From Venturia oleaginea (Eukaryota > Ascomycota > Dothideomycetes > Venturiales > Venturiaceae), in assembly GCA_013176395.1 (NCBI GenBank), contig JABMLP010000007.1, positions 620,001 through 684,000 on the forward strand: a stretch of 64,000 nucleotides of DNA, written 5' to 3'. This document shows, in pieces, positions 47,501 to 58,107 of this stretch. A program made the position numbers and the translations under genes. How positions within the stretch are numbered: position 1 is the stretch's first letter; each line of letters starts with the position of its first letter. The notes beneath the pieces were generated by a model. The model worked only from the letters and a program-made list of their open reading frames with translations. It searched no databases and was not told the DNA's origin.

Positions 47501-47827
47501 GAGGAGGCACTCTGGTGCGAGTTTTTTTTTTCGTGGATTTTTTTTGGCGATGCCTGGTGGAAATTGTATGTACTGAGTAACGAACGGTTTGAGCCCACAC
47601 ACAAGATTGTAAGACGTTGCCAATCATTCGACGAGAGGTGACGGCAAAAACAGAAGAGACCAAAGTAGCTTTTATTTTCTCGCAGTGATAAGTTATCGTA
47701 TTCACCTTATTTTATTGAATCGCGGATGCAAAATTAGTGCGATATATTATACGCGTATTCATGTTATTCACGCTAACCATCGGTATATTCATCATTCCCT
47801 CTTTGCTCTTCCTAGACTTGAAACAAT
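41600..47827. other. 6.2-kb gene-poor region
   Basis: Only short overlapping open frames, none with motifs I trust. 45326-45583 gives LSELNLDTLRAMCRALRI, faintly like a SAP motif, but with no neighbour to support it. 46560-47450 has choppy CTAAC/TTAAC-rich composition that could be a decayed element. No clear ORF, tRNA or element end was found. It probably represents non-coding or mutated repeat DNA. Confidence 0.4.
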
Positions 47828-49269
47828 CTACTGTTGTTGCCAAGTAAGCTGAACCGTCGACGCCTTCGAAGTCGTATACAGTGTCTGCTGCGTACTTCCA
47901 GACGCAACGGCATTCGCGTAAAAGTCCTTGCTAGAACCATGTACAATATTTCCCCCAGCGTACGTAAAGACGGTCGCAGTCGTGACTGAGGAAGAGCATG
48001 TCAAGGCGTCGCTAGCGATGGCACATTTGCCTTTGCTGGACGAGAGCGTGAAGCCGGAGCCTGCAGGGATTAGTTCACGGCATGGGAAGGGCTGTCAGGA
48101 AAGGAAAACATACCACTTGCGGTCGCGGTGATGGTAGCACAAGTTCCAGAGGTGTACCATGTCCCGGCACTAATTATGCATCCTGTTTGCGATCCGCTGC
48201 TAATCACGTTGACATATCCCTTGCCAGATGGTGTTCCGGTGAAAGTTGAGGTTGGAGCGGTAGTAGTGGTTCCGGTGGGAGAAGTAGCTGTGGTTGTAGA
48301 TCCACCTGAAGATCCTTTTGGTAGGTATTTGATTCCTGAAGAAGGGCAAGTAGATCCAGAGCCAATTGGAGTTGCAGCCTTGAAAGTCCCGCTTTGAACA
48401 GAACCTTGGACTTCATAGTGATACCAGAGTTCGTTGAATTCGCCATTTTTGCAGTTGATGGTTACGGCCACTCCGAATTTGCCTTGAAGAGCAGATTGGA
48501 TTTGAGACAGGGTGTATGTCGCCGTGGTTGACGGCACGATTCCAGCATCGGAAAGCCATGTGTAGGATGGCAAAGACTTGAACAGGCTGACGGTCTTGTC
48601 GAAGAAGTCAACTACTTCTTGTGTAGGTTGGTAGTTCGTGTAGCATGATGTGGCGAGGGTGCTGATGCAGGTTCCGTGCTTGCTATTCTGATCATTAATC
48701 TTATGTCTAAACTTCCTCCAAGAATATAGCAAAAACGTCTTTGACGGAGAGTAAGAAGAGGAAAGACATACCCCCATTCATGCTCCCAAAAGCTCTCATC
48801 GTCTCCGCTGTAGTCCTTCCAGTACGTTTGCATGTAAGAAAGGGTAGAAGTATCACCAAAGCCTTGCAGAATCTGTGTAATATTCGTGTACTGCCTCTTC
48901 GAATCACAAGTACTGTCATAAGTCCCATCACCTGCATCATCAGCTTGACCAACCATTATACCAAAAAAGAGCTCATCGTACAGTTATCTGGCCTAGTACT
49001 CACAATTAGCATCCAATCATAACCAGCGCCTATGCAACCTACCAAAGCCCATGAATGGTCCAACTATCAGCAGGACCAGTAGCAGGATCCGTATCTCAAA
49101 ACTGCGTCTGCAACAAATGCCCACCGGGATAATTGAAACAACAAGTGTCAACAGCGGTAGTATTATGGCAACTCAAAGGTCCACCAATGGCACAGGAAGC
49201 ACTCGCCGCAGCAGCAACATTAGCATAAGAAAAAGCTGCTGCAAGAGCAGAAAAGAAGTGAGCAGCCAT
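47828..49269 (-). pseudogene. Secreted ribonuclease T2 (Rny1-like) with one in-frame TGA
   Basis: RNase of the T2 family, secreted or vacuolar. Exons 49269-49043, 48992-48982, 48931-48772, 48682-48114, 48060-47828; 1200 nt, 399 residues, divisible by three. Exon 2 is only 11 nt. Residues 1-23 form a signal peptide (MAAHFFSALAAAFSYANVAA). Active-site motif CAS I is SWTIHGLWPDNC (His73), and CAS II is FWEHEWGKHGTC (His130, Glu131, His135). A Ser/Thr/Gly-rich linker leads to a C-terminal domain of about 110 residues (GFTLSSSKGKC...AGGNIVHGSSKDF) as in Rny1-type fungal enzymes. Codon 58 (49098-49096) is TGA in QTQF-stop-DTDP, where the family has Trp. Nothing else is broken. It may be a fresh nonsense allele or a base error. 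Confidence 0.88.
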
Positions 49270-50106
49270 ATTCAGGATGGACAGGAGTCCCGGTGGCGAT
49301 CCAAAACAGGTACAATGCAGGTAAGCCTTCTTATACATCCTCTCCTCAAACCCTTTCGGCGTTCCCATCTCAGGCCCGATGGGACGTCGAGATGCAACCC
49401 ATAGCTCGAGCAGGTCATTGGCCAGTAGTGGGATGAGATCCGGAAGCGGGATCGAAGCAGAAGGTGTTGAAAGGTAAAGGCCCGAACCGACGTGCCAAAG
49501 CTTGGTTGAGCTTCGCGGGATCTAGCTAAGAGTAGCGTAGGCTCTGGATTCTGTGGGGGGCAAACCTGCAACTGTTAGGAAATAGGCGCCAATCAGAGGC
49601 GTGGAGAAGACCTTGTTTATGTAACGAACCAGGGCAAGCGGGAGAAATGGTGAAAAGAGGTAAGATATAATCATAGAACAGACCAGTCGTATTGAAGATA
49701 AGAGCACGACGTCGACCACGGAACCCCGAGCTAAGCTGATGGGGGCAAAGAGAGAAGACGGGATTTGCATTTGCGGAAAAAAGAAAATATCAATACCAGC
49801 CAACAACGCGAAGGCGAAGACGAAGGCGATACACCCCGATGTAGCCTTTCATCACTAACGGCCGCTCCCGACGATTCAAAGAAGAAGATGTCCAGAACAA
49901 GAGCATTGGGCTTATCAGCTACAAAATTGGGTTCAAGTCGTTGCAAGAATAAAATCTTTGAATGCCCCGCGTCCGTGTCGTCAATGATCAAAGTCCGAGT
50001 CCGGATGAAGCTTATATCTCACATCGGACAGAATACTCGATCCTATAGGGAAAAAGAGAACATCCTGATATTTCTACTCCCATCGAGAATCAAATGCTAA
50101 CAAAAT
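49270..50106. other. Intergenic, no gene recognised
   Basis: 837 bp upstream of the RNase gene and downstream of the permease, with short overlapping frames only. Confidence 0.4.
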
Positions 50107-51899
50107 CTAGACATACTCCTCGGACCCCCTTTCACTCATTGGATCCACTCCAAATACAGCACTATCAATCTGACTCTCCCGATCGGGAAAAATCAAACTC
50201 AACCCCGTATACAAAAAAATGCTAACCACAAACCCAAAAAGCCAATCAAAGCTGTAAAGATTTTTCGTGCCATCGTTAATATGCGTACCAGCGGGATTAA
50301 TACTACAAGCAAGACCCGGTAAAAGTGGCCCAATAGCAACAAAGAAAGCAATAGCAGCACGCCAATTGACGCCGTACTTGCCATATCGATATCGTCCACG
50401 AGGATCATACAGAGCGGGAACATCGACATTTTGTTTCTTGACGAGCCAATAATCAGACGCAATGATTCCAGCCATTGGTGCGAGGAAGACGGAGTAGCCA
50501 CCCATGAATGAGAGGAATGTTTCGGCGGAATTGAGTATTTTCCAGGGGACGATGACCCAGCCGCCCACGATAGCAGCAATGATGCAGCCGCGACGAATGT
50601 TGACGTATTTGGGGAATAGAACTGTAAGATCGTTGGCCGCAGAGATGGAATTTGCGGTGATATTCGTGCCGACCTGCGCAATATACCAGGAAAGCGCCGC
50701 GAAGAAAGCGGCAGCCCTCCCACCAGAGTTATCAAGCCATTTCGCACAGATGTCGAGGGGATTCCACAAATACTCTCCGTATACCACAAACGAGGCACTC
50801 GTGGTGACGATGCCCAAAACACCACAAACGGTGAAGATGATGGGTAGGAATGGTAGTTGGACATATTGACCCCGACTCGTCCTCGCATATCTCGAGAAAT
50901 CCGGGATGTTGCAGGCCAATGTCGCCCATGAACCAGTGACTGCAGACATGGAGGAAAGCCAAAGCCAAGCCCGGTCGGATCCGTGGACTGTTCGTGGCAG
51001 GTTGAAAAGTTCGCCTCCGCCGCCGGCTTTGTGGACGATCCAGCCCATTGTCGCGATGGCGGTGATGGGGGCGGCAACGAGTTTCACCATGAACAAGTAT
51101 CGAAGGCGGGCTGGTGGGATGAGTAGCAGTGGCAGTTGAATGATCCAGAAGAGAAAGTCTGTCATTTGATGTCAGTCTTTTGCTCTCTTGCCTCTAATAA
51201 GAGAGAGTATCTCACAAGATATCATGCCCTGGGTCGTAATCCCCTGGCTCAATGGGATATGATTCTCGATGCGGTTATAACTCGGCCAAATAGCAGCTAG
51301 CATAATGGTGATGCACTGAGCACCATTGGCACCCTGGATACCAAGCCAGAACATAGCGAGAATGGAACGAGAGATGATACAGAAGTAGCCGAAGTAGTAT
51401 CCGAAAGAGCTACGGACTACGACAGAAAATGGGATATGGAGACGAGCCCCAATGGCACCGTTGAGGACCATAGGAACTGCGACGCAGGAAGTTCCGACGA
51501 CCATGACGGGGATGGCATCGCGCCAGTTGAGGCCTACAGCGATGACTGATGATGCCGTTTCCCAGGTTGCTGTATTATTGAGTTAGCAGGAAGCTTCAAG
51601 AGCATAGGAACATGGTTGCTAGCATACAAAGATTGATCGTATCAGTAGCCCAATAAGCCATCCACGTCCAAAGCGTCCATGTTTGCTGCTCGACAGGCAC
51701 AGGGTCCACTGGAAGTATTGTTAGTATCGGATGATGATGAATTCCTGGTCGAATGCTACTCACTGTCCTGGTTGGTCCAGACATCTTTCGGCGCAACAGC
51801 AGAGTCTTGCTTTTCAAGTTGCCATACTTTTGCCGTCGTCAAGTGCGACTTCACAGTTGCCCCGCTTGGAACATATTCGCTGACGTTGAAGTTGACCAT
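50107..51899 (-). CDS. NCS1-family permease (uracil/allantoin type)
   Basis: Plasma-membrane nucleobase:cation symporter-1, taking up a nucleobase, allantoin or a related compound. Exons 51899-51764, 51708-51628, 51569-51216, 51158-50107; 1623 nt, 540 residues, divisible by three. Introns of 55, 58 and 57 nt with GTGAGT, GTATGC and GTGAGA donors. Hallmarks: DLLxTWETA-like region INLSTWETASSVIAVGLNW, GIQGANGAQCI, TGSWATLACNIPDFSRYAR, WYIAQVGTNITANSISA and SDYWLVKKQNVDVPALY. About twelve hydrophobic segments are present. Sequence motifs fit Fur-type fungal transporters (FurD, Dal4, FurA); the substrate cannot be decided between uracil, allantoin and others. Confidence 0.9.
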
Positions 51900-54696
51900 T
51901 TTCAAGAGAATCCTTCAGTCTCAACTGATGGATTGACTGTGACAAATGCCAATATAAGACTAACCAATTTCCCGGACTGAAAACCTTTCTCGAGGTGATA
52001 CAAGCTTTTGAATACGCGTATAGCATCAGATAAGACACTCGAACGTCCCACCATCTAAGATAGTGGCGTAAGCAGTACAACATATCTGGTGAATAAGAAG
52101 AGATGGGGGGAGATGATTATGGAGTGCAACATACTAGAAACAGCAGCTAATGGACGGTCTCGCGTGTTACTCGTGTGCTTGTGGAGCTTGGCCTTATCTC
52201 AGTGGGTCATCTCTCAAGGCTGACAGGCGCCAAGGCCTGAATAGGAAATACTGCCCTGTGACTGGTGATAAGGAGAGAAGATCCTCGCGGCATTGTGAGC
52301 ATAGAAGTCTCTGGATCGGTAGATGGGAAGGCTAGGTCATACTGAGAAAGCAGCAAAGCACCAGATTAACAAGAGCAACCGCGGTCGCGGTTTGCTCTGC
52401 CTCAGAGCAGGCATCTGCACGGGTGAAGAGCTTCTAAAATAGAAATAGAGCGGAGAAGAAAACCACAGTGATTTTGAGTGGCCTGGCATTTCAAGCATAA
52501 TCGCAGCGGAGTCCTCTATTAAATACCGTATGAAAAACGTCTTAAAACTCGCAATAGCTGAGGAAACATTGGAAAAGCCAAATCGCTGGTCACCCCATAG
52601 TAGAGACAGGTCCAGAAAGTTATCGAAATCAGTCTCAAGAACTAACAAGGCTTTATGAAACCCATCTTCGAAGGTTTCGGAAGCGGGAAGGTATTTTATT
52701 CGATGGCCTCGCTGTCCTTAGGCAAGAGAAGAAGTAGGTCAAGAGTAAGTTCAGCAAGATCTCAACCAATCTTCAGGTTGAAATTGTGCCTTTCCCTAAC
52801 AGTTGATATCTTGTCATATTATCGTGTCACTCTCCTCAAAAATCTGATCTGCTTCCAGGTTCTTATTCGGTCAATTGTCGGACCAGGTAGTCTCATGAGA
52901 GAAGGATTATCTAACAGAACGATTTGCAGACCACAATCTCTGGGAGAGAAAGGCGAAAGGTCCAAGGAATCGGATGGCTCATTAACGAGTATGCAGTGGG
53001 ATCCAACCCAGGTACCAACAACCAACGTAGTTTGTAATATGTGTAGGCTGAGCAATGTTTGAAAGGCGCATTATTCTGGAATCATTGTGAGCCGTTATTG
53101 CTTGTAGGACTATGCGACGGCAGTTTAATGCTTGTGAATCGTGGAGGAGATGCTAAGGAGCGAGGGAAGATAAGCGCAATCGTAGAGCTTGTCTGGGTAG
53201 AGCCTTGAGGCTATCAGACAGCTACCTAGAGAACATTAGTCAAAGATAGCGCGTATTGGAAGCTCTCTCCACGTCGCTATACAGGAGAGCAGAGGTATTG
53301 TGAGTAAACCACTGGCACCAGAATACTTTCGCAATGGAGGAGATGATACCGGGTCAGCAGGTAATTCAAAATGCTTTCTCTGACCCATTTACTCTGCTGC
53401 GCAGCAACCAAACGCAAAGAAGAGATGAAGAGATGAAGAGGTATGATGTTGGTGGTGAGGGTGGAAGATCGCACATGACAGAGTCCAATGCTTGAGTGTT
53501 AAATTGGGTGGGGGTGCCCAACAATTAGGGCGCTACCCCTGCATCTAGACAAGAGAGCCAGAGCCTTCGAGGTCAGATATCTCACCACCATCATTCCCCC
53601 GTCTTCATTCTCTCAACAAATTAATTTCTCCAGCTGTAACGTCGTACTACCATTTGTACTTATTCTTTTTCGAAGAAAAAAGAATTGCAAACCAACCATC
53701 GCCATACTATATATCGTACGAATCACCCTTTGCTACACGGATCGAGGTCGAACAAATTTTTGAATTCCCATGTCCGGATTGATTCGAAGGAGCCGATAGT
53801 CTCAATCTCGACTGTGATTGGCCCTCACTTGCAGTATCGTTCTTGCAGAAGCGATGATGATAACCACCAACAGAGTTCTCCTCGTCAAAACATATGGGTA
53901 AAGACCCGTATAGTTTTGCGAAAGCATGTGGTATTGAGCTTCTCACAGATCGTTTACTCCTCAAACACAAGCCAAGCGAAAGAAGAAGAGGAAAATCTCG
54001 AGAGAAGGACTGTTTTGGGAAATTTGAAGAAAGATATGATATTGATTGATGATTTGGGATCGTCATGAACTAGGTATCTCTCGAAGCCCGCCTTCTTAAG
54101 ATTCCATTAGAGACCACTGTTCTTCAAGGATCACCGTTCTTGCCAGCATCGCCGTTCTACTCACTCAGGAAGATCCACGTTACAAATCCATGAGTATATC
54201 TCCATGTTTAGTCGCTCACTGTGGACCCAGAAACACACCAATACACAAGACCTTTACTTCAACGACTCCAGAAAGGCCTAAAATACAAGGCCATCAGATT
54301 CATCGCTCAAAAGCAGTCTATCTTCACTTTGGACCTCTCCGTAAACATATAGGAGAAGCACTTGAACCTTCGATGAACCCCTGAACTGGAAATGGACATT
54401 TCCGGCTCGACATTTGTGTTCATAAAGTCCTGACAACTTGGACAATGAAGCTTACCAGAAATTTATCGCCATCGATCTCAACATAAGAGACCAAAGGCAG
54501 TTTCCTATTAACAAAGATTCGGTGATCTCCATATATTATCACATCGAGTCAACAATGAATTCGTCGGAGTAATTTTGCGGCTTGCAGTCAGCAGGCGACG
54601 TGTGACGACTTTAAAATACTCTACTCTGTGCCTGGAAACATGAACAGCTGTTTCTGGCCATACAGCTCTTCGTCATCATTGTAGACGATGTGCGGA
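51900..54696. other. Gene-poor spacer, no gene recognised
   Basis: 2.8 kb. The first 200 bp will include the permease promoter. The remaining open frames (for example 52655-53062 plus, 53707-54066 minus) have no motif and overlap others on the opposite strand. Confidence 0.4.
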
Positions 54697-55152
54697 TCAA
54701 CGTCTACGCGTTTTCCTGTCCCGGTAGGTCCGGCGAGAGGATAGTGGTGCTAAATCGGGAGTCAGAGGATGACGACTCACTCCTGGTCTGATGGCTGAAA
54801 GCATGATACAAAATTGTCTCCCTAGACCGTGCCGAAAGTGGCAAATGTCATTTTTTTCATGGCTGCAATCCGCTTTTCTTTGGGACCCCATTGCGCAACA
54901 ATATCCTTGCAAAGTAGATCGCGCTCTCCGCAAAGACTGTCATAAACTACCGCCTTCTATCGTGTTAGGGACAAAAGATCCTGCCTTGATAATTGTCTCC
55001 AGTGGAAACGTTGTCTTCCCGACGAAATCGTTAAGATTGGGAAACATGGCTTCGCAAGCGATGATCTTCCTAGCAGAACCGAATCTCCAAAACGCGGTCT
55101 TTTTGAGCACTGCGATATTCTTGTCATCCTCTGGGCCGTCGATAAAGCTCAT
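54697..55152 (-). pseudogene. Possible gene remnant with a single stop
   Basis: A minus-strand frame runs 55152-54697 with one TGA at about 54940-54942. Before it: FIDGPEDDKNIAVLKKTAFW and GSARKIIACEAMFPNL; after it: QSLRRARSTLQGYCCAMG and NDICHFRHGLGRQF. Both halves have coding-like composition in the same frame, so a gene with one nonsense change or a short exon pair is possible. The family is not recognised. Confidence 0.3.
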
Positions 55153-55431
55153 CCTGAATTTCGCCGTGGATGTTGCTCTTTCCGGGCAGCCACTAGTGTT
55201 TAACTTTCATAGGTGTCTGTGGCATTGAATAGATTTGATATTACGTTTTTGAATGACGGCCCAAGAGCTTCTGTTAGATGCCAGATTCTTTGGAGGAATG
55301 AAGATGTTGGAGAGAGAGAGCGAAGAGGAGCACAGGGTTCCTCAAATCTGACTGCGCAGGGCGCTCGGACCCACCACATCCCATCTCAATTTCCATGTAT
55401 ACACCAACTTGTCGCTCAATTTACCACCACC

Positions 55432-56693
55432 ATGGCGCCTAGAACACCCAAAAGAAAGACTGCAAGGCGAGAATATGACACCACGAAGAGAATGCGATTT
55501 TTCCAGGCCTGGGATTGCAAGAATGAGGCCGACGGCGTCGGTACAATCGCATACCTCCCTGAAATCAATATACCAACTTCTACCGCACGTAGTTGGCTTA
55601 AACTACGAGAACTTATTGGTGATGCAGCATTCAGATCACAGAGAAAGAGGAGTTGCATCATAGGGCGGCCTACCAAAGTATTTGCTTCAGATCTTACCCG
55701 CCTTACGAACCAAGATGACCCCATACACGAAAAAGGCTGGCAGGAACAAGCCAATTCCTGCCCCGGCAAGCCTTCCGCAAGACATTACAGCGTCACGTAT
55801 ACAATGCAGGGGCTAGGCGATTCAAGAAGCGTTATCAGAAGCAGATATCCCAGGCAAATCGACCAAAGAGGGTTGAAGACGGTAAAGAACACGAGAAAAA
55901 GACCATACTAGGCTTCTGGAGTTGGATTTGGTTCACAGATGAAGCCCATTTTCAGTCAAAAGAACTCGCCAATGCACCTGAATATGAGCTAGGCTTTCCA
56001 GGGCAAGAGAGAGGTGTCAATGAGGAGCTAGAAGGCGGTTTGGATGTTACTATTCACATCGCCGGCGGCATCTCATACAACAAGAAAGGAAACCTCATAT
56101 TCTACAAGGATCCGGCTGAGCCATCAGAGAAGGTCCGTAGGCAAGTCAAGCAGCCTAAACAACTCAAATACGAGCTGGATTCAGTGTACCAAGCCCGGCT
56201 GAAGGTCTGGCAAGACCTTAAGGCAAAGGAGGACGAAACACCAAAAGGAAACTGCATGACACAGGTTTTCTACGCCAAAAAGATACTGCCGCAACACATT
56301 GAAGCTATTCAGGCCTTGGAGAAGCGTCACCAGCGCAAATACTGGCTTCAAGAGGATGGTGATCCTTCTCACGGAATCAAGTCACCTAACAGTGACCCTG
56401 CAGTCATAAAAAGAGAAGCAGACCTTCTATTACTTATTCACCCTCCTCAATCATGTGATATCAATCCCATTGAGTCTTGTTGGAACATCATTAAGTCCAG
56501 ATCAGCTGGCAGGAGGTGGTCGACGGTGGCTTATTTCAAGGCTGAAATCCAGGCAGAATGGGACAAGATAACGCTCACAATGATACGGAAAAGGATCAGA
56601 GAGATGCCAGAGAGATGTAAGATGATTCAGCAAACCAAAGATCCATTGCAAGTCAAACGTGTGGTAAATAGCATAATACATTCAAGTTCATAA
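55432..56693 (+). pseudogene. Tc1/mariner-type transposase with 1-nt frameshift
   Basis: DDE transposase of a DNA transposon. ATG at 55432 opens MAPRTPKRKTARREYDTTKR and a helix-turn-helix N-terminus. Near 55755-55770 the frame shifts back by one base (QANS in the first frame, RQAFRKTLQRHV in the second); total length 1262 nt is one short of 421 codons. The catalytic part has WFTDEAHF (first Asp), LQEDGDPSHG (second Asp) and CDINPIESCWN (Glu). No terminal inverted repeats were recognised around it, so element ends are not given. The protein is broken here and the element cannot mobilise itself. Confidence 0.82.
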
Positions 56694-56853
56694 GGATTGG
56701 GCAAAGATGTTTGAAATTTACGTATGATACGGCTAGCCTCTTTCGGATATTTCGTACCTCACCTCACGTAGAAGTATCATTGACTGGGAATTAAATTTTA
56801 AAGATCTTTACTCTTTCAGCACCCACCACATTCCTTCCATTGTTCTCGATGGG

Positions 56854-58107
56854 ATGAAGAGGTGCCTGCTCACAACCAAGGCGCCAGCACTACAACGATC
56901 ATGCCCGCATAAATTCTACAGTAGCCGTGCAAACGACGCCGCAGATTCCACATCCAAAGATCCCACCTCAAATTTACCGCCATCACCGAGTACCAATGTC
57001 GACTCGCCCTCAGTCAAGGCCCGGAAATGGGGCAATCGAGCTTTGCCACTCTCTCCAATCATGGATCCCGTGAAGATTGAGCAACGGAGCAAACACAAGA
57101 AAACAAAACTGCCACCACCGAAAAATGCCGACTTGACTCCCTTTCAAAAGGCCTTGGCAAACAACCCATATGGTGAGCATAAGCAATACGATATCTGAAT
57201 ATTGAAGTAACAATTATTTATAGCCCGAGCCTTGGCCACGGATGTTCGTTACTGCAGGATCACCGATGCCCGCCTCCCATCCTTCTTCCAAATCCCCTTC
57301 GAAGTCCTCCCGCACCACCATCCCCCTCATGAACTCTGCATTGTACCCACCCGGTTGTTTGCTGATTCCACTCCAAATGTTTCATACAAGAAGACGGGAG
57401 CGTCGAGTTATGCCCAGGGTCGCCAATCTATTCTCAAATATATCCAAGCGGAGGGCGGGTCTGGTGCTCTCCTTGGCCGCAACCTGAGGGAGGACTTTGG
57501 CGTGAAGGAGGCTATGGGCGTGAATAAGTGGAGAATTTCTAAAAAACAGGGCGGCGCTCGATGGAGACAGGACATGGATGAGTTTGCGCTAGGATTGTTG
57601 CAAAGTGCTGTGGTTAGATCACTGAGATGGGGCTTACAGCACCCAAAGGCTGGACTACTTGTGCGGTGTGATGGCGGACCAAGTGGTCTAGAAGATACGG
57701 ATGGTGCTGCCTGCTTGCTCTATTCGAAGACTCTCAAGAGTTATTTGAGCCTAGAGGCAGAAATCGACAAGCACATCAGTACTGCCCAACGGGCATGTTC
57801 GGAGGTGGAAGTCCTTGAAAACCAAAACAGAACAAAATCTGACCACCTCAGCATGATAGGTCCTCGTCGGAAGCCACCTGTGATGAGCATCGCCGCTAGC
57901 CACCCACCCGCACGATACCCCTCGACGCCATACAGAGATCGCATTATACCCATGTACAGCTTGACAGATCTGCTAAGCACGGAGAAGATGGGACAGCTGC
58001 TGAAGGACACTGCATTTGAGGATGCAGGGGCGATAATTGTCAAGGAAGGGAACTTGACGACGAACACCCAGATGGCATTGCTTAGACTACAGGAGTATAT
58101 GAATTAG
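56854..58107 (+). CDS. Probable mitochondrial protein, uncharacterised, 400 residues
   Basis: Exons 56854-57172 and 57224-58107 (51-nt intron, GTGAGC donor, TAG acceptor) give 1203 nt, 400 residues, divisible by three. The N-terminus (MKRCLLTTKAPALQRSC) is basic and Ser-rich, like a mitochondrial presequence. A Pro/Ser-rich stretch follows. The splice restores NNPYARALATDVRYCRITDA and RLPSFFQIPFE, a pattern I associate with an unnamed family of fungal mitochondrial proteins, though I cannot name it. The rest is mixed helical (GRNLREDFGVKEAMGVNKWR). The role is unknown. Confidence 0.75.

Noticed and set aside
56821..56846. ACCCACCACAT repeat (also near 55369) as target duplication or end of the Tc1/mariner-type element
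   Set aside because: The shared word is short, same-orientation and not adjacent to any inverted repeat; Tc1 elements duplicate only TA.
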